NCBI GenBank assembly: GCA_023388635.1
Contig: JAEWFW010000016.1
Coordinates: forward strand, 1-64,000
From: Bacillota bacterium
GTDB lineage: Bacteria > Bacillota > Bacilli > Desulfuribacillales > Desulfuribacillaceae
DNA length: 64,000 bases
Direction of reading: 5' to 3'
Shown here: one piece after another, positions 56,212 to 64,000 of the stretch
How positions within the stretch are numbered: the stretch's first letter is position 1
Layout: each line of letters begins with the position of its first letter
Translations under genes and position numbers: made by a program
The notes under the pieces: generated by a model
The model's input: the letters and a program-made list of their open reading frames with translations, nothing else
Told to the model about the DNA's origin: nothing
The model's database searches: none

Positions 56212-57531
56212 ATGGATCGTTTACGCAATGTAAGTTTGACGTGGTTATTGTTTATCGCATTCTTTTCATTCCCGCTTGTCGATTACCTGCTTCGGACAGT
56301 CTTAGGCATCCCTTTACTCGGTTCGCTGTGGGACGAGCTCGTATTAATCACTTTGCTCGTGATGCTCGGTCTGCATTGGCTGGTAGGCGAAGCAGATATG
56401 AAAGAGTTGCGAGAAATTGATGTGACAAAACCGATGTTGTTGATCGTACTGTACGCTGTAGCGCTGATCTTCCTCGATATTCCTTATCTGAGTATCGGTA
56501 TCGAAGGATTTCGCGCATCGTTTCAATATTTGTTCGCTTTCTTCGCCGCTTTTTTTCTTTTGCGTGATCAACGGCGCATGCTGACAATGATCTATATTAT
56601 GATTGCAATCGGTCTACTAATGGGATTGCATGGTGTGTACCAATACATAGCTGGCGTTCCGATGCCGGGCAACTGGGTCGATGCCGGAGAGAATGTGCGT
56701 ACAAGGGCGTTTTCGTTCGTCGGAAGTCCGAACGTGCTCGGCAGTTATATGGCTTTTACGATCCCGATGGCTTGCGGCATGGCATTTTACTGGCTGCAAA
56801 TGTCTTGGAAAAAGACTGCTTCTATTCGACAGACTATTTTTAGCAAATCCGGACTGGTGGCATTGTTGTTTATCGGTGCTGCGGGTGTCATGGCTCTATG
56901 CCTGTTGGTGACATTTTCCCGTGGAGCATTGCTGGCTTTTGGTGCATCTTTGGCTTTGGTGGCGACAATGATTGCCGTCATGTACGATAAACGCTTTCTG
57001 TTTGTCGTGTTGGGAGCCGGTGCTGCGGGCGCCTTGTTAGTTTATATATTGGCACCGACCGTTGTCGAACGATTATTGTATGTGTTCTCTCCTGAATATT
57101 TCGCTAAAAGCTCCCAAGGTGGTCGCGTTACCCGCTGGCTAAACGCCTTTGACCGGATGCGCCATGAACCGTTTTTCGGTGCCGGTCTGGGTCAGTACGG
57201 CGGTGCTGTGGGGGCGAGACATTTTGGTACGATTTATGTGGATAATTACTATGCCAAAACGCTGGCGGAAATGGGATTGGTGGGTATCAGTTTATTTCTG
57301 TGGTTAATCACTGCCGTCGTCAAAAATGCATTCCAATCATGGCGGAAAGTCTGGAACAGTTCCTATCGTTTCCTCGCCGCTGGACTGTTCGCCGGACTAC
57401 TCGCTGTGATTTTCCATAATGCTGTGGAAAATATTTTCGAAGTACCGTTTATGAATGTACTATTCTGGATGACCGCCGGCATGTTGCTGGGGTTGCCATT
57501 TACGAAGCAGGAGGTGGGGCATAATGATTAA
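56212..57531 (+). CDS. O-antigen-ligase-like membrane protein
   Basis: 439 residues, ATG after GTGAGGATTTTTT. About 11-12 membrane helices with Wzy_C motifs: FSFVGSPNVLGSYMAFTIPM, LLVTFSRGALLAFGASLALV, RHEPFFGAGLGQYGGAVGAR and YVDNYYAKTLAEMGLVGISL. This group lacks the extracellular insertion of the 49-53 kb pair. The end overlaps the next gene by 8 bases. Polymerase or ligase for a surface glycan; it is in a different transcription unit from the main locus. Confidence 0.88.
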   Translation: MDRLRNVSLTWLLFIAFFSFPLVDYLLRTVLGIPLLGSLWDELVLITLLVMLGLHWLVGEADMKELREIDVTKPMLLIVLYAVALIFLDIPYLSIGIEGFRASFQYLFAFFAAFFLLRDQRRMLTMIYIMIAIGLLMGLHGVYQYIAGVPMPGNWVDAGENVRTRAFSFVGSPNVLGSYMAFTIPMACGMAFYWLQMSWKKTASIRQTIFSKSGLVALLFIGAAGVMALCLLVTFSRGALLAFGASLALVATMIAVMYDKRFLFVVLGAGAAGALLVYILAPTVVERLLYVFSPEYFAKSSQGGRVTRWLNAFDRMRHEPFFGAGLGQYGGAVGARHFGTIYVDNYYAKTLAEMGLVGISLFLWLITAVVKNAFQSWRKVWNSSYRFLAAGLFAGLLAVIFHNAVENIFEVPFMNVLFWMTAGMLLGLPFTKQEVGHND

Positions 57532-60500
57532 GCACATGCAATATATTTTCTTCGCCATTACCGCCTTTGCTTTTTATCATTTTGTCGCGTTCCCTCTGTT
57601 TCTCGATTACGGCATCTACGGTGTCGGTCTGACTGCATGTTTGCTGGCAATCGGCTTGTTCTTACTGCCTGCGAAAAAACGCCTTCATTGGGCGGTTTTG
57701 CTAATTGGCTATCTGTTATTGGTACGTGGTCTTTATCATGTGGAATATAAGGGCATATGGCAACAGATTATCGCTTGGATTGTGCTGACACTCGTTTTGA
57801 TCGCTGTGGAAAAATTACTCGTACGCAAGACGCAGCTTGCACATCTCGTCGTCCTCAGTCTTGTCGGTGGCTTGTTGTTTTCGCAGTTCGGTCAGGAGGA
57901 GTTGTTCTTTGCCCGTAAGTTTCAAGTGTTGTACGAAAGCCCGCAACTCTACACCGATACGAATGTCGATTACTATTCATTAAGCCTCGCCGATACGACG
58001 GGGACAGGACAGATGGATATTATCACACGTGGTTTTACGGAAGACGACCTGCTTAATCCTGAGATCGTTGAGAATATGACGATGCCAGGCAGAGCACCTT
58101 TGCAATTGGAAGCTAGCCGATACCTCGTATATCATTTTAATCCGTCGAACAAAGCATTTGAGGAAATCGGTCAGCAACCATCAGTGCAACAGCCATTGTC
58201 TAAGCAACTCGCACGCGACTATGTAGGATTCCCGTATTACGGGACGCAATGGATCGCTGGGGATAACTTTATCAACAGTTACACCGATGTGCGTAATGCG
58301 CTATTAAAGCGTGGTTTCCTGCAAATGGACTTCTTTTACCGCTTGGAAGATGACCTCAATGTGAATTTTGTGGATAACCTGGGGGTAAACCCTTCATATT
58401 TTAATTTGATAAATCAGGCTTTACAGGAAAAAGAACTGCCTGTTTATGGCTCTGTGGATACTGTGGATAATATTGTTGATAACTCTGTGGGTATCTATGA
58501 ATTATTAGTGCCAAAAGTCGACCGCGTCCATCTGATTCAATCCATGTTGCCTTTCGGCAGAACGGCTTTCTCTGCCCTGAGTGTAAGTGCCGAGAACATC
58601 CACGAACAGGTTGCAAGCTGGAATCAAATGAAAACATCCTTCTCCACCAATAATTCCACGGCAAGTGTAGAAGAACTCGCGAAAAGAAATACAGCGGGAA
58701 GTTCCAATGAGAATACCGAAGGAAGCATGGAGAAAAACACACAAGGAAACACAGCAGAGAGCGCAGGGGGAAACGCGGAGTCAACACGTGTTGAAGCATC
58801 ATTAAATAGCCTGATTTCAGATATCAGTGATGCCGGTGCATTTATTATCGGTACGGCGCAAATGACAAATGACAGCCCATACCCAGAGTTGGTCGTTTAT
58901 CATGATGGATTGGCTGTATACCAATGGCAAGGGGACTCTGTGAATCCTGGGGAAGATGATGATTGGCAGATCGTGGCGCGTCTGACTCCTGATACACTAC
59001 GTGTACTGGCAGACGGTGAATTTTTGCTTGCCGATATCACTGGCGACGGTCTTGCAGAAATTCTGCTATCCGGTAAGCCTTCACAAATTCTGCAATTAGC
59101 ACCGGCAACGAATACGACTTATCCTTACGCGTGGAAACAGCTATGGGTTGCTCGAGACGATGTATTTCGCTTTGAAGCTGTTACAGATGATGGATTAATT
59201 CTGGCACTGAGTCAGAGCTACAAGCGTAATGAAAATCGCAGATTTCTCACCGGTTACAAATTTATAACGACCGATGCAACTGATACATATGCCTTGGAAC
59301 CCGTTTGGCGAACAAACAACACCGTGATCAATGTGCGTTCGGGAGATATTAACGGCGATGGCACAAACGAACTGGTTGCCACCTATTTCCGTGAACACCG
59401 CTTCATTGTCCTAAAAGAGCACGGACTGCCTGTACAGGAAGCTGCTTGGCTGCTCACAGGCATTTCTCTATTGATTGCCCTTGGCTATCGCTATCGGATG
59501 ATAAATTCTGAGCGAAAGAGTCTTACAAGAAATCCTGTTTGGAAAAGCAGTTTGCCGATTGGCGGTTTGATTGTGCTGGTGGCAGTTGCGTCACTAATAG
59601 GAATCGTCAACGATTCACATATCAGCTCCAATGGCTCGGCTACATTATTAACCGAAAAACAACCAAGCAATGCCCAAAGTTGTGAGCAACAGAGCGATGA
59701 ACCATCACCGAATTTCGTAGCCGACTGGAATCGTTATTGGACGGACGCCGTGACGTACTCTAACGAGAATGGCAAAAGTTTCTGGTACAGCGGTTGGATC
59801 GTAACCAAAGTGCAGAAGCGTCAGACGACAAGCATGTATGATGGAATTGTCGTGCAAGATGATGGTATACTTGTCAATGCGCGGATGTTGGGGCAGCCTT
59901 TCAAGTATTATGAGTCAAATGGTGTAGCATATCTATCTGAAGAAAATCGCTGGAAGCGCCTATTGTATGAAGGGGGTTATCCTGCCGACTGGCTGGGGCG
60001 TTACGATGCTCATGCCGATACGTTAGGCAGCCGCATGAATTACCGCAATCCGTTCGGAGATTTACACATTTTAGCGGATATTCCTGAGGAAGCGATCATC
60101 TCGGCGCCGCAAATTGTCGGTGAGGAAGCGATCCTCGGTAAACTTAGTGATAAAATCAGTTTAACGATTGATACGCGTAAATTGAACATCGGCAGTAGTA
60201 GAGGGCTAAACATCGATGATACGAACGCTATTATGGAATGGACGATTTGGGTAGGACAAGAAGAGCCCTATATCTATCAATATAATGTGGAAACTTTAAT
60301 GCCTGTTCCTAATGCCGGTATGATGCAGCAAACGACGTATTTTAGATTCTGGAACTACAATGATCCGGCAATTGCTCTGACAAAGCCACAATCGATTGAG
60401 AAACAAATTGTAACGCGCGAACTACGGCAAATCGCTGATATTGAACATGCACTACAGACAGAAAAGTCACGTGAACAATTGACAGATATGGAAATACGCT

Positions 60501-60571
60501 TACTCGTATTGCGTCTGACGATTCTCAGAAACAATGTCAACAATTCCATTATTGATACAGACGGTCTATAA
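57524..60571 (+). CDS. Large membrane-anchored protein with FG-GAP/VCBS-like calcium-binding motifs
   Basis: 1015 residues, ATG after GGAGGTGGGG inside the end of the ligase gene. The N-terminus has five membrane helices (residues 5-125). A large outer domain follows (130-640), with DITGDGLAEILLSG at about 505 and DINGDGTNELVATYF at about 605, the D-x-D/N-G-D-G loops of FG-GAP/VCBS repeats. Two more helices lie at about 645-690 (WLLTGISLLIALGYRY; GGLIVLVAVASLIGIVN), then a second outer domain to the end. A Ser/Thr/Asn-rich spacer at 385-425 (NTAGSSNENTEGSMEKNTQG) looks like a flexible or glycosylated linker. I do not recognise a family. Coupling with an O-antigen-ligase-like protein suggests a partner or acceptor in surface-glycan assembly. 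Confidence 0.75.
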   Translation: MIKHMQYIFFAITAFAFYHFVAFPLFLDYGIYGVGLTACLLAIGLFLLPAKKRLHWAVLLIGYLLLVRGLYHVEYKGIWQQIIAWIVLTLVLIAVEKLLVRKTQLAHLVVLSLVGGLLFSQFGQEELFFARKFQVLYESPQLYTDTNVDYYSLSLADTTGTGQMDIITRGFTEDDLLNPEIVENMTMPGRAPLQLEASRYLVYHFNPSNKAFEEIGQQPSVQQPLSKQLARDYVGFPYYGTQWIAGDNFINSYTDVRNALLKRGFLQMDFFYRLEDDLNVNFVDNLGVNPSYFNLINQALQEKELPVYGSVDTVDNIVDNSVGIYELLVPKVDRVHLIQSMLPFGRTAFSALSVSAENIHEQVASWNQMKTSFSTNNSTASVEELAKRNTAGSSNENTEGSMEKNTQGNTAESAGGNAESTRVEASLNSLISDISDAGAFIIGTAQMTNDSPYPELVVYHDGLAVYQWQGDSVNPGEDDDWQIVARLTPDTLRVLADGEFLLADITGDGLAEILLSGKPSQILQLAPATNTTYPYAWKQLWVARDDVFRFEAVTDDGLILALSQSYKRNENRRFLTGYKFITTDATDTYALEPVWRTNNTVINVRSGDINGDGTNELVATYFREHRFIVLKEHGLPVQEAAWLLTGISLLIALGYRYRMINSERKSLTRNPVWKSSLPIGGLIVLVAVASLIGIVNDSHISSNGSATLLTEKQPSNAQSCEQQSDEPSPNFVADWNRYWTDAVTYSNENGKSFWYSGWIVTKVQKRQTTSMYDGIVVQDDGILVNARMLGQPFKYYESNGVAYLSEENRWKRLLYEGGYPADWLGRYDAHADTLGSRMNYRNPFGDLHILADIPEEAIISAPQIVGEEAILGKLSDKISLTIDTRKLNIGSSRGLNIDDTNAIMEWTIWVGQEEPYIYQYNVETLMPVPNAGMMQQTTYFRFWNYNDPAIALTKPQSIEKQIVTRELRQIADIEHALQTEKSREQLTDMEIRLLVLRLTILRNNVNNSIIDTDGL

Positions 60572-60624
60572 AAAAATGAGCGACCGATAGCACTTGCATT
60601 TGTGCCTATCGGTCGCTCTGCTTT
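60572..60624. terminator. Bidirectional terminator
   Basis: Perfect 13-base stem GAGCGACCGATAG (60578-60590) with its complement at 60606-60618, A6 before and T-rich after. It serves the convergent 1015-residue-protein and coiled-coil genes. Confidence 0.9.
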
Positions 60625-61082
60625 TAATCGGGATCGTATTCAGTACTATCTTCTTGAATTAATATCCGATCTTTTAGTAATCTAAGAATGTCGTCATGCT
60701 CATCCACTCGTTTTCCAAGATGGTTAATTTCGCTTTTTAGTTCTAAATACTGATGATGAGTTTTCTCGCTCAATTCGAGAATCGCCTGTCTGGTCATTTG
60801 ATTCTCAGTCTGTATCATCATCTCTACGCGATCAAAGCGTTTTTCGAATCGTTGTTCCATACCATCAATACGCGAATCTGTCGCATCCTGCCGCTTTTCC
60901 ATACGCTCGAACCGCTCGTCCATCTGATCAAAGCGTTGCTCCATTCCATCAAAGCGTTGTTCCATTCCATCGAAGCGCTGCTCCATTCCATCGAAACGTT
61001 GCTCCATTCCATCGAAACGTTGCTCCATTCCATCAATACGCTTGATGATCTCTAGCAATAGACCTTTACTTTCTTCGTCCAT
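60624..61082 (-). CDS. Coiled-coil protein with FDGMEQR heptad repeats
   Basis: 152 residues from the ATG six bases after GAGGGG; an ATG 18 bases upstream is in frame but less well placed. Residues 16-50 are five consecutive heptads (one IDGMEQR, four FDGMEQR), then FDQMDER and related units, an unbroken hydrophobic a/d pattern. The C-terminal half (HHQYLELKSEINHLGKRVDE) is helical and resembles the tails of DUF-type proteins found singly in many Bacilli. No signal peptide or membrane helix. It likely forms a cytoplasmic trimeric or tetrameric coiled coil; function unknown. Confidence 0.8.
   Translation of the reverse strand: MDEESKGLLLEIIKRIDGMEQRFDGMEQRFDGMEQRFDGMEQRFDGMEQRFDQMDERFERMEKRQDATDSRIDGMEQRFEKRFDRVEMMIQTENQMTRQAILELSEKTHHQYLELKSEINHLGKRVDEHDDILRLLKDRILIQEDSTEYDPD
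60933..61037. repeat. Five 21-base tandem repeats inside the coiled-coil gene
   Basis: Five in-frame copies of a 21-base unit that differ at only one to three positions, encoding the heptads. Near-identity at the DNA level suggests recent expansion and possible copy-number variation between strains. Confidence 0.85.
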
Positions 61083-61144
61083 ATCCATCCCCTCGCTCAT
61101 TTGGTTTGCCTATATTATAAACCAAAGATGTGCGGAAAGGGCGC

Positions 61145-61696
61145 CTATTTTTCGAAAAACTTTTTGTCATCCTTCAATATGCGGACATCATCTTTCTGCA
61201 ATGCAGGATCGTTGGAAGTAACGAGTGCAACGCCGACTTCCGCGTCCCCACTTCCTTCTTTCAAAACGGTGTATCCTTCACCGGCATCGTGCACCACATG
61301 GTTTTTAAAATACACTCCATACGCCTCTTGCATCGACTCTAATACAGCGTCTCCCTTATAGGCTTCTTCCGGTGCCGACACGTTCATTGTGCCTGCTACT
61401 TGGTTGGCGAGATCCGATATGTTGACAATGCCTAATTCACTTGCCTTTGACTCCAGCATCACTAATGCGTATTCCGATTCGGATTCTTGCGTAGGGTCAT
61501 CAGTTGGATTCTGTACATTAGGTGTCTCAGTATCGGGAGTTTTCTCACCAGGGGTCTGCCCATCAGTGCCGTTTTGTTCAGGCGGCTGATTTGAGCGGCA
61601 GGCGGTGAGTAAACTTGTAAACAGCGGACCTACGAATAGCAGACAAATGGCTCTGCCGATAAAACTCTTCCTACTGATTGCGGTATCATTTTCCAT
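61145..61696 (-). CDS. Lipoprotein with partial OpuAC-like segment
   Basis: 183 residues. A signal peptide with lipobox SLLTACRS (Cys at about 33) is followed by a Pro/Thr/Glu/Asp-rich linker (about 40-75). The C-terminal 105 residues resemble one lobe of glycine-betaine/choline-binding proteins (OpuAC/ProX): YALVMLESKASELGIVNISD then AVLESMQEAYGV and VTSNDPALQKDDVRILKDDK. A full OpuAC domain needs about 250 residues, so only part is present and no permease genes are near. It is either a decayed binding protein or a small wall lipoprotein built from that fold. Confidence 0.6.
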   Translation of the reverse strand: MENDTAISRKSFIGRAICLLFVGPLFTSLLTACRSNQPPEQNGTDGQTPGEKTPDTETPNVQNPTDDPTQESESEYALVMLESKASELGIVNISDLANQVAGTMNVSAPEEAYKGDAVLESMQEAYGVYFKNHVVHDAGEGYTVLKEGSGDAEVGVALVTSNDPALQKDDVRILKDDKKFFEK

Positions 61697-61762
61697 GACA
61701 AACTCGACCTCCTTTACCTTATATCCTCTACTAAAAGACGCGATCTATGTGAAAAATGTTTC

Positions 61763-63184
61763 CTATTTCATCCGATTAGCAATTTCTCTTGCAACGACTA
61801 CGCCGCTGACTCCTGCCTGTGCCAATCCTCTAGTGACACCTGCTCCGTCACCGATGGCAAACAAATTCGTGATATTCGTTTCTAATGTCGTGCTCAATTG
61901 CGGGCGTGAAGAATAGAATTTCACTTCAACTCCGTAAAGCAATGTGTGTTCACTGCCGACACCCGGTGCTACTTTGTCGAGTGCCTCAAGCATTTCGATG
62001 ATGTTCGTCAACTGACGATACGGTAATACAAGTGACAAATCACCAGGAGTTGCCGATGTCAATGTCGGCTGAACTAAACCACGATCCATGCGCTGCTTGG
62101 TCGAACGACGTCCACGCTTAAGGTCGCCCAGACGCTGGACAATTACAGTCCCGCCGAGCATGTTCGCTAATGTGGCGATGTATTTGCCATAGGCAATTGG
62201 CTCTTTAAAAGGTTCGGTAAAATTATTGCTCACAAGCAAAGCAAAGTTCGTATTATTGCTGCGTTTGCTCGCATAGCTGTGTCCATTGACCGTCATGATG
62301 CCATCGGTATTTTCAACGACGACTTCGCCATAGGGATTCATGCAAAATGTGCGGATCGGGTCATCGAATTTTTTGCCATAATACACAAGTTTGCTCTCGT
62401 AGATGTGTTTTGTAATGTGTTCCATGCTCGTCGCAGGCACTTCGACACGCACACCGATATCGACTTGATTATTGCTCAGTTCCAAACCGAGACGCGCGCA
62501 TTCACTGCGGAACCATTGAGAGCCGACACGCCCTGGAGCTACGATAACATAGTCTGCCGTTAGCACTTCACCGTTTGCTAATTCAATGCCTTTAACCGAT
62601 GTCGCTTCCCCTGACGGCGCTGCCTCGGTAATGATCGATGACACTTGCGTGAGACTAAGAAATGTAATCTTGTCATTGAGATAGGCACGCATTTTTGATA
62701 GAATTTCAAAATTATTTTCTGTGCCGAGATGTCTGATTTCCGCAGGAATCAATTTGAGATCGGCTGTAGCCGCCATACGCTCAATTTCTGCTACATGTTC
62801 ATCGTAAGAGCCATATGTTTTTTCCGTGCCGCCGAATTGCAAATAGATGTCATCGACATATCGGATGTACTCCATGACGTTCTTTTTACCGCCGAGGTAT
62901 TCATCCAGCCAGCCACCGTAATCGGCTGTCAAAGTTAATTTACCGTCACTATAAGCTCCCGCTCCTCCCCAGCCAGTCATGATCGAGCAGTGCGGTTTGC
63001 AATTGATGCACGAAATATCTTTGACTAGCATCGGACAGCTGCGTTTATCAATGTCTTTTCCTTGCTCTATCAATAAAATATTAGCCTTAGGATTTTCCTT
63101 GAATAATTCATAAGCAGAAAAAATACCTGCCGGTCCAGCACCTACAATAATTGTGTCATAATGTTTAGATGTATTCTTTACCAT
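61763..63184 (-). CDS. FAD-dependent dehydrogenase of the COG2509 family
   Basis: 473 residues with AGGAGGAG before the ATG. The dinucleotide motif DTIIVGAGPAGIFSAYELFK is at residues 10-29. SCPMLVKDISCINCKPHCSI gives four Cys, perhaps an iron-sulfur or redox site, followed by GWGGAGAYSDGKLTLT. NGHSYASKRSNNTNFALLVS is diagnostic of this uncharacterised family, and TNLFAIGDGAGVTRGLAQAG closes the FAD domain. It is probably cytoplasmic; substrate unknown. It has its own promoter. Confidence 0.9.
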   Translation of the reverse strand: MVKNTSKHYDTIIVGAGPAGIFSAYELFKENPKANILLIEQGKDIDKRSCPMLVKDISCINCKPHCSIMTGWGGAGAYSDGKLTLTADYGGWLDEYLGGKKNVMEYIRYVDDIYLQFGGTEKTYGSYDEHVAEIERMAATADLKLIPAEIRHLGTENNFEILSKMRAYLNDKITFLSLTQVSSIITEAAPSGEATSVKGIELANGEVLTADYVIVAPGRVGSQWFRSECARLGLELSNNQVDIGVRVEVPATSMEHITKHIYESKLVYYGKKFDDPIRTFCMNPYGEVVVENTDGIMTVNGHSYASKRSNNTNFALLVSNNFTEPFKEPIAYGKYIATLANMLGGTVIVQRLGDLKRGRRSTKQRMDRGLVQPTLTSATPGDLSLVLPYRQLTNIIEMLEALDKVAPGVGSEHTLLYGVEVKFYSSRPQLSTTLETNITNLFAIGDGAGVTRGLAQAGVSGVVVAREIANRMK

Positions 63185-63223
63185 TGCGTTCTCCTCCTAA
63201 TTGATGAGTTTAACCCCTTAGGC

Positions 63224-63252
63224 ATTATATTGGTTTCAATCGTAAATAGCAA
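63224..63252 (-). promoter_or_regulatory. Promoter of the COG2509 gene
   Basis: TTGCTA (63247-63252), 17 bases, TATAAT (63224-63229) on the minus strand, 40 bases before the start. Confidence 0.6.
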
Positions 63253-63517
63253 GGTTTTTTATCACTTTTTTTAATTAATTATATATTTCTTTATCAATTT
63301 CCGAATATATATCCTTTCCGCGACCATTATAGTTCGCCTTTTTCATTTGCCTTTCTGCATTTTATTTTACATTTACTTTTTACTTTTTCTACATTTTCTG
63401 CTTTCTGTTCGTATTTTCTATACGAATCCATTTCATCAGAATCGACATTCAATGCGACTCGTTATACAATATATGTATTGTGCTACTATTCCATACACGA
63501 TGAACGGAGTTGATCCT
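63253..63517. other. AT-rich divergent intergenic region
   Basis: No gene seen. Long T-rich runs on the plus strand and a palindrome ACAATA-TATG-TATTGT (63466-63481) about 40 bases before the YigZ-family start. The promoter of that gene presumably lies here. Confidence 0.4.
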
Positions 63518-64000
63518 ATGGCTGACGGGTTTACAGTTGCTGCCTATCGAACGATTGCGACTGCCGCTGAGCAGAGAATAATCATAAAAAAATCTGAATT
63601 TATCGGCTATGCTTCCCCAGTGACGACAGAGCAAGAAGCGGCTGTTTTCATTGAAACGATTCGCAAGAAACATTGGGATGCAACGCATAATTGCTCTGCC
63701 TATGTTATCGGAGAATATCAAGAATTGCAGCGTTCCAGTGATGACGGTGAACCTAGTGGCACGGCAGGAAAACCAATTCTCGAAGTGATCAAAAAGCGGC
63801 AATTGACGAATGTCGCGATTGTCGTCACGCGCTATTTCGGGGGAATTATGCTCGGAGCTGGTGGATTAATTCGCGCTTATGGGCAAAGTGCCGCTGCCGG
63901 GATCGATGCTGCCGGAGTCGTCCTGCGCAGCTTACATCAGCAAATAATCGCCACTGTGGACTATACTTGGGTCGGTAAATTAGAAAATGAGTTGTATGCA
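63518..64000 (+). CDS. YigZ/IMPACT (UPF0029) family protein, 3'-truncated by the window
   Basis: 161 codons are visible before the right edge. The ATG is preceded by CGGAG; another in-frame ATG six codons earlier has no ribosome site. The family signature is plain: SSDDGEPSGTAGKPILEVI and VTRYFGGIMLGAGGLIRAYG. The N-terminal SEFIGYASPVTTEQEAAVF and HWDATHNCSAYVIG also match. YigZ proteins are related to the eukaryotic IMPACT regulator and resemble a ribosome- or translation-factor-like fold; the bacterial role is unclear. The missing part should be a 50-60-residue DUF1949 domain. Confidence 0.93.
   Translation, partial: MADGFTVAAYRTIATAAEQRIIIKKSEFIGYASPVTTEQEAAVFIETIRKKHWDATHNCSAYVIGEYQELQRSSDDGEPSGTAGKPILEVIKKRQLTNVAIVVTRYFGGIMLGAGGLIRAYGQSAAAGIDAAGVVLRSLHQQIIATVDYTWVGKLENELYA

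Noticed and set aside
60912..61037. A CRISPR array suggested by regularly spaced repeats
   Set aside because: The repeats are contiguous 21-base units without spacers, in frame, encoding heptads.

Overview
The window reads as a chromosomal segment of a Gram-positive, endospore-former-like Bacillota (class Bacilli). Pointers are the strong AGGAGG-type ribosome sites, three S-layer homology (SLH) proteins, copper-amine-oxidase-N (CuAO_N1) surface domains, the DUF1659/DUF2922 gene pair, a ComK-like protein, VanZ, MurJ and a YigZ-family protein. The gene set recalls Brevibacillus/Paenibacillus/Desulfuribacillus-type genomes, but this is an impression and the species is not established. I found no rRNA, tRNA, CRISPR array or prophage.

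Layout. (1) 1-2.6 kb: a truncated surface protein with a C-terminal anchor and a MacB/FtsX-type permease. (2) 2.7-10.4 kb: a CuAO_N1 protein and an SLH protein (one operon), then galU and a CapD/PglF-type membrane nucleotide-sugar dehydratase. (3) 10.5-13.4 kb: small proteins (DUF1659, DUF2922, a holin-like BhlA/YvrJ-type protein) around an alternative sigma factor, followed by a ComK-like protein and VanZ. (4) 13.4-16.5 kb: an internally deleted IS66 relic beside a longer IS66 copy whose tnpC is broken. (5) 16.9-36.6 kb: an AT-rich, wholly minus-strand Wzx/Wzy-type polysaccharide operon. It starts with a winged-helix/nucleotidyltransferase-like regulator and a priming sugar transferase, continues through glycosyltransferases, UDP-sugar enzymes, polymerase and flippase, and ends with dTDP-sugar genes (aminotransferase, formyltransferase, WbqC-like, rfbA, an rfbC-rfbD fusion, rfbB). 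An IS110 element and a decayed gene interrupt it at 22.8-24.8 kb. (6) 36.7-46.5 kb: Wzz-like protein, TPR-bearing O-antigen-ligase-like protein, a second SLH protein, an SLH-anchored subtilase and a TolC-family protein. (7) 46.5-61 kb: a probable major surface protein with two in-frame, well-supported starts, two tandem O-antigen-ligase paralogues, MurJ, a GT4 glycosyltransferase, a further O-antigen-ligase-like protein coupled to a 1015-residue membrane protein, and a heptad-repeat coiled-coil protein. (8) 61-64 kb: a lipoprotein with an OpuAC-like segment, a COG2509 FAD protein and the 5' part of a YigZ-family gene.

How the genes work together. Most of the window builds and exports cell-envelope glycans and the proteins displayed in that envelope. 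Nucleotide sugars predicted are UDP-glucose, dTDP-L-rhamnose, a dTDP-4-amino/formamido-4,6-dideoxyhexose and a UDP-hexosaminuronate. The five O-antigen-ligase-like membrane proteins next to SLH and S-layer-like proteins suggest glycan polymerisation plus transfer of glycan to surface protein or secondary wall polymer. That last step is inference.

The most interesting leads are: a promoter-like motif shared by two small-protein genes beside the sigma factor; an inverted repeat shared by the SLH-operon promoter and the leader of the polysaccharide operon; the formamido-sugar pathway with a gene destroyed beside the IS110; and the tandem starts of the surface-protein gene.
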